Shown here piece after piece: positions 43,544 to 52,360 of a stretch of DNA of 64,000 nt. The notes under the pieces were generated by a model. The model saw nothing but the letters and a program-made list of their open reading frames with translations, did not search any database and was not told where the DNA came from. The stretch comes from Streptomyces sp. NBC_01294 (GTDB lineage: Bacteria > Actinomycetota > Actinomycetes > Streptomycetales > Streptomycetaceae). The first letter of the stretch is position 1, and every line of letters starts with the position of its first letter. The DNA lies in the NCBI RefSeq assembly GCF_035917235.1, contig NZ_CP108423.1, positions 7,097,501 to 7,161,500 of the forward strand, in the 5' to 3' direction. The position numbers were made by a program, and so were the translations under genes.

Positions 43544-44394
43544 CCGCCGTCCTCACCCGCCGCCCCGGCCTCTCCCGGATCCGGGCCGCCGGCTCCCCGC
43601 TCCACCTCGTCTGTCTGGCGCTCGTCGCCCTGGTCGTGCTCGCCGCGCTGTGCGCGCCCTGGCTGGCACCCCACGACCCCAACGCCGTGGACCTGGGCAA
43701 CGCCCTCGCCGCGCCCTCCGCCGCACATCCCCTCGGTGTGGACGCCGCCGGCCGCGACACCCTCTCCCGGCTGCTCCTCGGCGCGCGCACCTCGCTGCTC
43801 GGCCCGCTGGGCGTCGTCGCCTTCTCCACCGTCGTCGGCATCGCCATCGGGATGGCCGCGGCCTGGCGCGGCGGCTGGCTTGACTCCGTCCTGTCCCGCA
43901 GCACCGAACTGGTCTTCGCCTTCCCCGGCATGCTGCTGGCGATCCTGATCATCTCCGTCTACGGGGAGGGCCTGCTCGCCCCCGTCATCGCCCTCGCCGT
44001 CGCCTACCTGCCCTACGTCAGCCGCCTCACCCGCTCGCTGGTCCTCGCCGAACGGGCCCGTCCCTACGTGAGCGCATACCAGGTCCAGGGCCACTCGGCC
44101 GTACAGATCTGCCTGCGCCACATCCTGCCCAACATCGCCCCCGTCGTCCTCGCCCAGTCCACGATCAACTTCGGCTACGCCCTCATGGACCTCGCCGGGC
44201 TGTCGTTCCTCGGACTCGGCGTCCCCGCCCTCACCCCCGACTGGGGCCGCATGGTCTTCGACGGCCAGACCGCCATCCAGCACGGCTACCCGCTGTCGGC
44301 GATCCTGCCCTGCGTCTTCATCGTGCTGACCGTGGTCGCGTTCAACGTGGTGGGCGAGCGGTGGGCCGACCGTGTCGCCAGGAGAGACCGATGA
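43540..44394 (+). CDS. ABC importer permease (DppC/OppC type)
   Basis: A 284-residue permease. AALCAPWLAPHDPNAVDL and LGVDAAGRDTLSRLLLGARTSL are the DppC signature; the EAA loop is YQVQGHSAVQICLRHILPN. GTG at 43540 and ATGA at its end both overlap neighbours, so the five-gene importer is tightly coupled. GLSFLGLGVPALTPDWGRM follows near the end, as usual. Confidence 0.94.
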   Translation: MTAVLTRRPGLSRIRAAGSPLHLVCLALVALVVLAALCAPWLAPHDPNAVDLGNALAAPSAAHPLGVDAAGRDTLSRLLLGARTSLLGPLGVVAFSTVVGIAIGMAAAWRGGWLDSVLSRSTELVFAFPGMLLAILIISVYGEGLLAPVIALAVAYLPYVSRLTRSLVLAERARPYVSAYQVQGHSAVQICLRHILPNIAPVVLAQSTINFGYALMDLAGLSFLGLGVPALTPDWGRMVFDGQTAIQHGYPLSAILPCVFIVLTVVAFNVVGERWADRVARRDR

Positions 44395-45386
44395 AGCCGA
44401 CGCACACGCTCGACATCCAAGGGCTGAGGGTCACCCTCCCCGGCACCGCCCGGCCCGTCCTCGACGGCGTCGACCTCACCGTCGCCGCCGGCGAGACCGT
44501 CGCCCTCGTCGGCGAGTCCGGCGCGGGCAAGACCATCACCTCGCGCAGCGCGCTGCGCCTGCTGCCGCCCGGCGCCGTCGTCGAAGGCTCGGTCCGGGTC
44601 GGCGGCGAGGACGTGCTCGCCATGGACCCCGCCCGGCTGCGCGGCGTACGCGCCGGCACGGTCGCCATGGTCTTCCAGGACCCGCGCGCCGCCGTCAACC
44701 CGCTGCGCCGCATCGGCGACTTCCTCACCGAGAGCGTCACGCTCACCGGCGCGATGAGCGCGGCGGACGCCACGGCCCGGGCGGTCGATCTCCTGCGGGC
44801 CGTGGGCCTGGACGGGTCCGTCCTGCGCAAGTACCCCGGCCAGGTCTCCGGCGGCATGCTCCAGCGCGTCGTGATCGCGGCGGCCCTCATGGGGGATCCC
44901 GCGCTGCTGCTCGCCGACGAGCCCACCACGGCCCTCGACGTCACCAGCCAGGCCGAGGTCATCGCCCTCCTGGCCGGGCTGCGCGAACGGTTCGGCACCG
45001 GCCTGCTGTTCGTCACCCACGACCTCGACCTCGCCGCGGCCATCAGCGACCGGGTCTACGTCATGTACGCCGGGCGCATCGCGGAGACCGGCCCGGCCGA
45101 GGTGCTCTTCACCCGCCCGCGCCACCCCTACACAGCCGCCCTCCTCGCCTCCAGCCCGCGGATGGACGGCCCCCGGGGCAGGCTCGCCGCCATCCAGGGC
45201 CAGCCCCCGGACCTGCGCGAGCCGCTGCTCGGCTGCGCCTTCGCCGCCCGCTGCCCGCTGGCCACGGAGGTCTGCGACGAGCGGGCCCCGCTGCCTTCCG
45301 CCGCGCCGGACCGGCCGGACCACCGGGCCGCCTGCCACCACAGCGACCGGCTCGAAGGGAGCACCGTCGATGTCCTCGAAGCCTGA
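44391..45386 (+). CDS. ABC importer ATPase 1 (DppD/OppD type)
   Basis: A 331-residue ATPase with Walker A GESGAGKT, Q loop MVFQDPRAAVNP, signature VSGGMLQRV, Walker B LLLADEPTTALD and switch His VTHD. The C-terminal oligopeptide extension has the four-cysteine-type motif GCAFAARCPLATEVC, which in this family can bind an iron-sulfur cluster. ATG 44391 lies in the ATGA overlap. Confidence 0.95.
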   Translation: MKPTHTLDIQGLRVTLPGTARPVLDGVDLTVAAGETVALVGESGAGKTITSRSALRLLPPGAVVEGSVRVGGEDVLAMDPARLRGVRAGTVAMVFQDPRAAVNPLRRIGDFLTESVTLTGAMSAADATARAVDLLRAVGLDGSVLRKYPGQVSGGMLQRVVIAAALMGDPALLLADEPTTALDVTSQAEVIALLAGLRERFGTGLLFVTHDLDLAAAISDRVYVMYAGRIAETGPAEVLFTRPRHPYTAALLASSPRMDGPRGRLAAIQGQPPDLREPLLGCAFAARCPLATEVCDERAPLPSAAPDRPDHRAACHHSDRLEGSTVDVLEA

Positions 45387-46176
45387 GCACGTACTGGAGG
45401 TCAGGGGGCTGCACCGCGCCTTCGGAGCCGTCCGCGCGGTGGACGACCTGTCCTTCGCGCTCCCCGAGGGCGGATCGCTGGGCATCGTGGGGGAGTCCGG
45501 CTCCGGCAAGACGACCACGGCCCGCATCGTCGTCGGGCTGGAGCACGCCGACGAGGGGGAGGTGCTCGTACGCGGCCGGTCCCGGACGGGCCGCTCCCGC
45601 GGACGGGCCGCCCGGCTGGCCCGCGCCCGCGAGATCCAGATGGTCTTCCAGGACCCGTACCTCTCCCTCGATCCGCGCACGAGCGTCGAGGCGGCCCTGC
45701 GCGAAACCCTGAGCCTGCACTTCCCCGGCCGCGACCACGCGCAGCGGATACGCGAACTGCTCGACCAGGTCGGCCTGGGCACCCGGGCCGCCGACGCCCT
45801 GCCGCGCCGGCTCTCCGGCGGCCAGCGCCAGCGCGTCGCCATCGCGCGGGCCCTCGCCGTCGAACCGGCGGTCCTCGTCCTGGACGAAGCGGTCGCCGCG
45901 CTCGACGTCTCCGTGCAGGCCCAGATCCTCAACCTGCTGGCCGACATCAGGGAGCAGACCGGGATCGGCTACCTCTTCATCACCCACGACCTCGGGGTCG
46001 TCCGGTGCGTCACCGACGAGATCGTCGTGATGCGCCACGGCGCAGTCGTCGAGCAGGGCGCCACGGCGGAGGTCCTGGCCGCGCCCCGGCATCCGTACAC
46101 CCGGCTGCTGCTCGAGTCCGTGCCCCGTCCGGGCTGGGATCCGGAGGCGATCGCCGCGGCGCGGCGGGCGCTGTAG
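45370..46176 (+). CDS. ABC importer ATPase 2 (DppF/OppF type)
   Basis: A 268-residue ATPase: Walker A GESGSGKT, MVFQDPYLSLDPR, LSGGQRQRV, VLVLDEAVAALD (the usual Ser-Ala replaced by Val-Ala after DEA), ITHD. The usual DppF C-terminal domain is shortened. It overlaps ATPase 1 by 17 bases and closes the operon. Confidence 0.95.
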   Translation: MSSKPEHVLEVRGLHRAFGAVRAVDDLSFALPEGGSLGIVGESGSGKTTTARIVVGLEHADEGEVLVRGRSRTGRSRGRAARLARAREIQMVFQDPYLSLDPRTSVEAALRETLSLHFPGRDHAQRIRELLDQVGLGTRAADALPRRLSGGQRQRVAIARALAVEPAVLVLDEAVAALDVSVQAQILNLLADIREQTGIGYLFITHDLGVVRCVTDEIVVMRHGAVVEQGATAEVLAAPRHPYTRLLLESVPRPGWDPEAIAAARRAL

Positions 46177-46235
46177 CCCGGCGCGGGTCCGCGGCGCTGT
46201 AGCCGGCGTGGGGCCGGAGTCAGCCGGGTCCGGGC

Positions 46236-46871
46236 TCAGGCGCCGGCGGCGAGCGTACGGATCAGCGTGCGCAGCACCGGCTCCGGGTCGACCTCGGCAC
46301 CCAGCGACTCCACGGCGGCCAGGCCGTCCACGGCGGCGGCCACGGCTTCGCCGAGCAGGCGAGGATCGACGTCCCCGCCCCGCTCGTCGGCCAGCACCCG
46401 GAACAGCGCGACGAAGCAGCCGCGCCAGCGCCGGTACTCCGCCTCCAGGCTCTCCCGGACCCGCGCGTCGTTGAGGGCGTGCCAGTGCAACGCCGAGTGG
46501 AGGTGCGAGAGTTCCGCGCCTTCGGGCCGGGAGAGCAGTTCGACCACCCGCTCGGCGCGCTCCGCGAACGACCCGGGACCGGCGACCGCCTCCTCCAGCG
46601 GATGGATCCACTCCGGGCGGATGTCCGTGATGACCGCCAGGACGAGGTCCGTCCGGTCCTGGAAGTGGTAGTGGCACATCCCGTGCGAAACGCCGCACAG
46701 CGCGGCCACGTTGCGCGTGGTGAACCGTTCGCTCATCCCGCCCGCGAGCAGCGTCCGCGCGGCGGCGATCAGCCGGGCCCGGGTCTGCTCGCCCTTGGCC
46801 GAGGCCCGGGGCCGCCGTGCGGGGGCAGGGGGAGCGGACAGGTCCGGTGGGTTCTTCGCGGAAGCTGCCAT
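46236..46871 (-). CDS. TetR family regulator 3 (BetI-like)
   Basis: A 211-residue TetR with an extended Pro/Ala-rich N-terminal arm, helix-turn-helix TTRNVAALCGVSHGMCHYHFQDR at about residues 50-72 and a BetI-type C-terminal domain (HWHALNDARVRESLEAEYRRWR). It is distinct from TetR 1 and 2. It is divergent from deiminase 4; the palindrome CCGAGCGCTTGG in the gap is its probable operator. BetI-like proteins often bind choline or polyamine-like ligands, which would suit a deiminase target, but that is inference. Confidence 0.9.
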   Translation of the reverse strand: MAASAKNPPDLSAPPAPARRPRASAKGEQTRARLIAAARTLLAGGMSERFTTRNVAALCGVSHGMCHYHFQDRTDLVLAVITDIRPEWIHPLEEAVAGPGSFAERAERVVELLSRPEGAELSHLHSALHWHALNDARVRESLEAEYRRWRGCFVALFRVLADERGGDVDPRLLGEAVAAAVDGLAAVESLGAEVDPEPVLRTLIRTLAAGA

Positions 46872-46946
46872 GGCGTCACTCTAACGAGCCCGCGGGCCGC
46901 CACCTGCGGCTTTCCCCGATCTTCCGGAATGACCTCGTCCAAACTA

Positions 46947-46975
46947 TTGACCGAGCGCTTGGCCAGTTTTAGCTT
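46947..46975 (+). promoter_or_regulatory. Promoter of deiminase 4 with its own palindrome
   Basis: TTGACC (46947-46952), 17 bases, TAGCTT (46970-46975). The spacer is filled by TGACCGAGCGCTTGGCCA, a palindrome centred on AGCGCT. Same architecture as promoters A to E but a different operator, matching the different TetR next to it. Confidence 0.8.
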
Positions 46976-47034
46976 TCCGGTCAACCCCGCAGCCAGGCGG
47001 GGCAGTTGGACCATCAGATCCCCAAGGAGACCCC

Positions 47035-48189
47035 ATGAACGATCACGCAGCAGGCCCGCCCGCCGAGGGCATGGGCAGGCGCCGCTTCCTGACGGCCGCC
47101 GGCCTCACCGCCGCGGCCGCGGCGATCGCGGTGGCCGAGGGCCGGGCCGGGGCGGCCTTTTGCCCGGCGCTCGCGGCGGCGGGCACCTTCCAGGTGCCGA
47201 TCGAGGACGTCCGCCACACCCGTACCTGGATGGCCTGGCCGGACAGCACCTCGATCTGGGGCGGCAAGCTCAGCGGCGTCCAGTCGGACATCGCCCTCAT
47301 CGCCCGGACCATCGCCAAGTACGAGCCGGTCTACATCTGCGCCAACTCCGGCAGCGCCTCCAAGGCCCGCTCCCTGTGCGGCCCGACCGTCACCGTCGTC
47401 ACCACCATCCCCGTGGACGACTGCTGGATGCGCGACACGGGCCCGGTCTTCCGCACCGACGGGGCGGGCGGCCTGGACGCGGTCGGCCTGAACTTCAACG
47501 GCTGGGGCAAGAAGCAGGCCCACGCCAAGGACACCCTGGTGGCCGGCCGGATCGCCTCCTACGCCGGCGTCCCCTTCACCGCGGCCGGTCTGGTCGGAGA
47601 GGGCGGCGCGGTCGAGCAGGACGGCGCGGGCACCCTGATGGCCACCCGCAGCAGCCTCGTGAACAAGAACCGCAACCCCAACAAGTCGCAGGCGCAGATC
47701 GAGGCCGCGCTGTGCACCGCGTACGGCGCCTCCAAGGTCATCTGGTTCGACGGTGTGTACGGTCAGGACATCACCGACGACCACGTCGACGCGACGTCGC
47801 GCTTCCTCGCGCCCGGGAAGGCCCTCGTCCAGATGCCGCTGGCCTCGGACAACGACGTCTACGCGAAGGACGCGCGCCAGCAGTTCCAGATCCTGTCCGC
47901 GGCCACGACCGCGGGCGGCGCCCGCATGACCGTCGAGAAGCTCCAGGGCCCGGACTACTACAAGATCCGTTCCACCCACCCGGACTTCCTCGCCTCCTTC
48001 GCCAACTACTACGTGTGCAACGGGGCCGTCATCAGCGCCCAGTTCGGCGACACCCGGGCCGACACCGCCGCCAAGGCCACGCTGACCCGGCTCTTCCCCG
48101 GCCGCGTCGTCGAACAGCTCAACATCGACCGCCTCGGCGCCGGCGGTGGCGGAATCCACTGCGTCACCCAGCAGCAGCCCGTCCCGTAA
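47035..48189 (+). CDS. Agmatine deiminase family protein 4, Tat-exported
   Basis: A 384-residue deiminase with a Tat signal (MGRRRFLTAAGLTAAAA) and the sequence DDCWMRD, DDHVD and Cys 376 in GGGGIHC. AAGGAGA lies just upstream of ATG 47035. It is most like the secreted deiminases 1 and 2. It is controlled by TetR 3 rather than the shared operator, so it can be induced separately. Confidence 0.92.
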   Translation: MNDHAAGPPAEGMGRRRFLTAAGLTAAAAAIAVAEGRAGAAFCPALAAAGTFQVPIEDVRHTRTWMAWPDSTSIWGGKLSGVQSDIALIARTIAKYEPVYICANSGSASKARSLCGPTVTVVTTIPVDDCWMRDTGPVFRTDGAGGLDAVGLNFNGWGKKQAHAKDTLVAGRIASYAGVPFTAAGLVGEGGAVEQDGAGTLMATRSSLVNKNRNPNKSQAQIEAALCTAYGASKVIWFDGVYGQDITDDHVDATSRFLAPGKALVQMPLASDNDVYAKDARQQFQILSAATTAGGARMTVEKLQGPDYYKIRSTHPDFLASFANYYVCNGAVISAQFGDTRADTAAKATLTRLFPGRVVEQLNIDRLGAGGGGIHCVTQQQPVP

Positions 48190-48290
48190 GCCTCACCACA
48201 GTCCCACCACAGTCCCACCCGGGCGCGGGCCCCGCGGAAGTCCGGCGCCCGGCGGCCGAACCAGCCGCCGGGCGCAGGGGTTGGGGTGGG

Positions 48291-49481
48291 TCAGGCGAGG
48301 GCGAGGGGGAGGGTGGTCAGGCCGCGGGTGAGGCGGGTTCGGCGCCAGGTCAGGGATTCCGAGGGGATGGCCAGTCGCGCGTTCGGGAACCGGGTCAGCA
48401 GGGCGCGGAGGGCGATTTCCGCCTCGGCCCGGGCCAGGGGGGCGCCCGGGCAGCGGTGGATGCCGTGGCCGAAGGAGAGGTGGCCGCCGGCGTCGCGGTC
48501 GAGGTCGAGGCGGTGCGGGTCGGGGAACGCCGCCGGGTCGCGGTTCGCGGCCCCGGGGGCGATGAGCACCGGGTAGCCCGCCGGGATGTCGACCCCGCCG
48601 ACGCGCAGGTCCTCCGTGCTGTGACGGAAGGTGGCCACGCTCACCGGGGAGTCGAAGCGCAGCAGTTCGTCGAGGGCACCGGGGATCAGGTCCGGGTCCC
48701 GGCGCAGGCGGTCGAACGCCTCCGGGTGCCGGAGCAGGGCCAGGACGGCGTTGCCGATGAAGTGGGTGGTGGTCTCGTGCCCGGCGACCATGAGGAGGGC
48801 GGCCAGGGAGACGGTCTCGTCCCGGTCGAGGCCGCCCTCGTCGCAGTCGCGCAGGAGGGAGTGGAGCGGTCCGTCGCCGGGGGTGGCACGGGCCGCGTCG
48901 ACGAGGTGGGTCAGGTAGTCGCCGATCCGGTGTGACGCGGCGTCGACGCGGTCGGTGTCGGTTGCGTCGAAGAGGTCGTGGGACCAGCCGGCGAGCGTGG
49001 CGCGGTCGGATTCCGGCACCCCCAGCAGCTCGCAGACGACGGTGACGGGCAGGGGTACCGCCAGGTCCGCCACCAGGTCGACCTCCGTGCCCGGCCGCCA
49101 CGCGCTCATGAGGTCGTCGACGACCCGGGTGATGTACGGGCGCAGTTCGCGGACGCGTCCGGTGGTGAACAGGGGCGTCGCCACCCGCCGTTGGCGGGTG
49201 TGCTCGGGTGGGTCGCTCGCCAGCATGTTGCGGGAGATCGCCGGGTGCAGGTCGCGGTTCGAGGGCCGGTCGGCGAAGAAGCGGGCCGTGTCCTTGGACA
49301 GGCGGGGGTCGGTGAACGCCTCGCGGGCCTCGGGGTGGCCGGTGACCAGGTACGCGTGGTGTCCGCCGGAGCCGGTGGGGACTCGTTGGACCGGGCAGCC
49401 TTCGCGCAGCCGGTCGTAGGTGGGGTAGGGGTCGGCGAAGAAGCGCGGGTCGCGCAGGGGGTCCTGCCGCGGGGCGGTCAC
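48291..49481 (-). CDS. Cytochrome P450
   Basis: A 396-residue soluble bacterial P450 (CYP105/107-like). I-helix AGHETTTH, K-helix ELLRF (ExxR), and heme loop FGHGIHRCPG with Cys near residue 344 are intact. It would hydroxylate a small molecule using external ferredoxin; no ferredoxin gene lies next to it. GTG at 49481 overlaps the stop of the membrane-protein gene, so it is the last gene of the operon 51195-48291. Confidence 0.95.
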   Translation of the reverse strand: MTAPRQDPLRDPRFFADPYPTYDRLREGCPVQRVPTGSGGHHAYLVTGHPEAREAFTDPRLSKDTARFFADRPSNRDLHPAISRNMLASDPPEHTRQRRVATPLFTTGRVRELRPYITRVVDDLMSAWRPGTEVDLVADLAVPLPVTVVCELLGVPESDRATLAGWSHDLFDATDTDRVDAASHRIGDYLTHLVDAARATPGDGPLHSLLRDCDEGGLDRDETVSLAALLMVAGHETTTHFIGNAVLALLRHPEAFDRLRRDPDLIPGALDELLRFDSPVSVATFRHSTEDLRVGGVDIPAGYPVLIAPGAANRDPAAFPDPHRLDLDRDAGGHLSFGHGIHRCPGAPLARAEAEIALRALLTRFPNARLAIPSESLTWRRTRLTRGLTTLPLALA

Positions 49482-50671
49482 GAGGCCGCGCCCGCGTTCT
49501 CGGGCGCCGGGTGCCGCGCGTAGGCCTGCGCCACGAGCAGCAGCCACGCGGTCTCCGCCGGGAGGTCGCCCTTGCGGGAGCGGGTGCCGGCGGCGGGCGG
49601 GGCCTCGTCGCCGTCGAGGGGTAGTCCGGCGCGCTTCGCGTGCACGGCCGCGGCGATGACCGCCGCCTCCACCTCGGCGTCGCCCTCGGGGGTGTCGGCC
49701 GTGCCCCGGCGGGCGACCTCGGCGGCCGCGGCGTCCCGTACCGACGTTTGACGGTACCGGCGCAGGGCCAGCACGCAGTCGTTGATCTCGATGACCCGGC
49801 GGTGGAGGTGGAAGTCGAGGTCGTGGGCGTCGGCCTCGGTGTTGCCCGGGTCGAGCACGACCTCGGGGACCGCCGAGGTGACCTCCCGCCACAGGGGTTC
49901 CAGCGCCGTGAACGAGTTCCGTTCCCAGCGACGGCGGCGCAGTTGGCTGAGCGGCCACAGCAGCGCGGGGAGGGTGAGTCCGACGGTGATGAGGAGGACG
50001 GCGACGGCGGGCGCGGTCACGCTGAACGTGCAGCGGAAGGGGGTCAGCGGCGTCGAGCACCGGGCGCCGTCGGGAACGAGCCCCAAGCCGAGGCCGATCG
50101 AGACCAGGGCGAAGAGCTTGTAGGCGGCGTAGACGAGGGCGAAGCCACAGCCGACCGAGGTCGTGCGCAGGCCCCAGCGCTGACTGCGGCGGGTCGAGCG
50201 CCTGGACTGGGCCCAGGTCTGCAGCAGGAAGTCCTTGGCCGTGTACCCCAGGTAGGAGACGTAGATGAGCACGTAGCACGCGTACAACACCGGGTTTCGT
50301 CCGGCGAGTTGTTCGGCGGCGAAGAAGACGGTCATGCCGGCGACGCAGATCGCGAGGGCGATGACGCGCAGCCGGATCTGCCGGTGGGCCCGTTCGCGGT
50401 CCAGATTGAGCTGGAAGAGGAAGGCGAGGACCGAGGTGGCCGCCGTCAGGGTGAAGGTGTTGCTGAGGAGTCGGGCGACGTGGGGGACCACCGATTCGAC
50501 CGCGCGCTCCACGGCGGGGGCGTACGAGGCGAAGGCGAGGGCGAACGAGGTCAGCAGCGCCGCCATCGCCCAGGTGCCCGTGGGGCGGTGTCCGCCGCGC
50601 CCTCGCGCCACCCAGTAGGCGGCGAAGCACAGCAGCACGACGGCCGTGCCCGTGAAGAGGATGTTGATCAT
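49478..50671 (-). CDS. MAB_1171c-family seven-TM membrane protein
   Basis: A 397-residue protein: seven predicted membrane segments in the first 230 residues (for example LLCFAAYWVA, TSFALAFASYA, ALVYAAYKLFALVSIGLGLGL) and a cytoplasmic C-terminal part of about 150 residues with WERNSFTALEPLWREVT and FHLHRRVIEINDCVLALR. This matches the actinobacterial MAB_1171c/DUF6545 family. It overlaps both neighbours by 4 bases. The role is unknown; the linkage to an ImmA/IrrE protease suggests signalling rather than transport. Confidence 0.8.
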   Translation of the reverse strand: MINILFTGTAVVLLCFAAYWVARGRGGHRPTGTWAMAALLTSFALAFASYAPAVERAVESVVPHVARLLSNTFTLTAATSVLAFLFQLNLDRERAHRQIRLRVIALAICVAGMTVFFAAEQLAGRNPVLYACYVLIYVSYLGYTAKDFLLQTWAQSRRSTRRSQRWGLRTTSVGCGFALVYAAYKLFALVSIGLGLGLVPDGARCSTPLTPFRCTFSVTAPAVAVLLITVGLTLPALLWPLSQLRRRRWERNSFTALEPLWREVTSAVPEVVLDPGNTEADAHDLDFHLHRRVIEINDCVLALRRYRQTSVRDAAAAEVARRGTADTPEGDAEVEAAVIAAAVHAKRAGLPLDGDEAPPAAGTRSRKGDLPAETAWLLLVAQAYARHPAPENAGAAS

Positions 50672-51195
50672 TTCCGGTGGCGTTTCTTCCTGTGTGGCTT
50701 GGCGAACAGCGCGTCCCAGCTCTCGGTGCCGCTGGCCGGCCGGCTCGACGGGCCTTCGCGTCCCCGGTACATGAGTTGCCGGATCACGCTGGCCATCACC
50801 TCGGCCTCGCGTTCGTCCTCGCTGGTGTAGCTGGTCCGGCCGGACATGCGCTGGACGAGGGTCGGGTTGAACCCGATCGCGCGCAGGGTGTCCTGGTCCA
50901 GTTCCAGGCTGCCGGGGTGGTCGCAGATGATGTGGCTGATCTCGTGGGCGAGGATGTGGTTCTGGTGGAGGGGGGAGGTGGCCTCCTCGTAGAACAACAG
51001 GTCGGCGTCCGGGGTCTCCAGGCGGATGCCGCACGGGGCGTCCATGGCGCCCAGGGTGCTCAGGGGGCGCAGGATGATGGGGCGTCCGCGTTGTTCGGCC
51101 ACGGCGTCGCGGAGGTCGCGGGTGCTGAAGCGGTGCGGGAGTTGAAGTGCCTCGACGCGCGCCTCACACGTGGCGCGAAGCTGCTCAAGGTCCAT
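50668..51195 (-). CDS. ImmA/IrrE-type metalloprotease
   Basis: A 175-residue protein with zinc motif HEISH (residues 84-88) and a downstream Glu region (SEDEREAEVMAS), as in ImmA/IrrE/DUF955 proteases that cut XRE-type regulators. ATG 51195 follows TGAGGA. The HEISH-HPG arrangement and lack of a signal make it cytosolic. An XRE-type gene lies just upstream, the usual partner. Cleavage of that regulator is the expected activity. Confidence 0.9.
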   Translation of the reverse strand: MDLEQLRATCEARVEALQLPHRFSTRDLRDAVAEQRGRPIILRPLSTLGAMDAPCGIRLETPDADLLFYEEATSPLHQNHILAHEISHIICDHPGSLELDQDTLRAIGFNPTLVQRMSGRTSYTSEDEREAEVMASVIRQLMYRGREGPSSRPASGTESWDALFAKPHRKKRHRK

Positions 51196-51467
51196 GTCCT
51201 CACTCTGGTGACGCCGGGCGGGGGTGGTCGGCCGGGGCGAACCTCTCCCTCGAAGCCTGGTACGCGCGCCCCAATGCTGACATGTTCGCGACACCGATTC
51301 GAGGGCGGGGTGCCGCCGCGGTCGGCCCGTGCCGCCGGGGATGCCGGGCCTGTGCCGGGAAACGCCTGATACCCCCTTGTCGTTGAGCGACCACAGGGGG
51401 TGTCGGGTCGGGGCGGGTCGGGTCCTGTCGTGTCGGGGACCGTGTGATCGCCACCCGGTGCGCCGGT
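51196..51467 (-). other. Gap between XRE regulator and metalloprotease genes
   Basis: No gene seen. It holds a GGGTC-rich repeat stretch (about 51400-51430) and on the minus strand GGGGGTATCAG, a possible -10 for the metalloprotease operon. I cannot define a full promoter. Confidence 0.4.
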
Positions 51468-51923
51468 TCAGTCGTCCAGGTTGAGGTCCTGCGCGGGGTC
51501 GTCGGTGGTGAGCCCCTCGAGCTTCCGGGCCTGTTCGATCACGGTGGACAGCATCTTCAGACTGTCGACGCTCAGGCCGTTGGCGCGCAGGGCCACCTTG
51601 CGGACGTCCTGATCGCGCATGGCGGCGAGGAGGTCGATCTCCGCCTTGGTGCGTTCGGCCGCCGCGCTGTCGACGAAGTAGCCCGCCGGTACGCCGAAGA
51701 AGTCGGCCAGGGCCTTGATGGTGTGTCGCGTCGGGTTCCGCTTGGCGCCGGTGCGCAGTTGCTGGATGGCGCTCGCCGTCACCCCGCGCCCCTCCCCGGT
51801 CGCAGCCTTGCGGATCCCCTCGGCGACCTCCGCGTAGGTGTAGGGCCCCCGGGAAGGGGGGTGCACCTCGCGGAAGAGGTGGTCCAGGAGTTGGGCGAAG
51901 GTGGGTGACTGGTCATCCTCCAC
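51468..51923 (-). CDS. XRE-type helix-turn-helix regulator
   Basis: A 151-residue DNA-binding protein. GTG at 51923 lies 8 bases after AAGGAGG; another GTG two codons earlier is too close. The helix-turn-helix spans about residues 25-85 (VTASAIQQLRTGAKRNPTRHTIKALADFFGVPAGYFVD), followed by a helical C-terminal region (LSVDSLKMLSTVIEQARKLEGL). It is probably the target of the ImmA/IrrE protease and controls the protease-membrane protein-P450 operon. Confidence 0.88.
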   Translation of the reverse strand: MEDDQSPTFAQLLDHLFREVHPPSRGPYTYAEVAEGIRKAATGEGRGVTASAIQQLRTGAKRNPTRHTIKALADFFGVPAGYFVDSAAAERTKAEIDLLAAMRDQDVRKVALRANGLSVDSLKMLSTVIEQARKLEGLTTDDPAQDLNLDD

Positions 51924-52360
51924 GTACACGACCTCCTTGACGTGATGCCGAGCCTTTGCCCACCACAGTGTTTCTCGAAGCCCATCGGGCTGGCCCCGGC
52001 AACACTTTGGTTGACGCCGGACACTCACTCTGGTGTACGTTACCAATGCTTCGTCACCACTGAAGTGTCGAGGGTGTGGTGGTGGCGGGCACCGGCCGGG
52101 TCGGGGTCGAGCTTCACGGGGGTGAGCTCGGCCGACCGCCCGGAGGGCCGCGGCCGTGCCGGACGGGTTCGCCCGGGCCGGCGCGCGGCGGCGCGGGGAG
52201 ACGCCTCGCCGGGGTGCTCGCGAGCGGCGGTAGCTCGTTGCCCGTCCGGCGCCACCGCCGCCAGCGGTGGTGGCGCGGCTCCTGCTGCTGCGTCGAAGAG
52301 CGAACAGAAGCCGCCTGACGGCAAAAGCCCCGTCCGCCGAGCGCGGCTGCCGGGCCAGGG
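51924..52360. other. Gene-free stretch upstream of the XRE gene
   Basis: I see no gene. It includes a small hairpin AGCCC-ATC-GGGCT (about 51978-51990) and TGGTGTACGTTACCA (52031-52045), possibly an operator of the XRE protein. The rest is GC-rich without recognisable signals. Confidence 0.4.
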
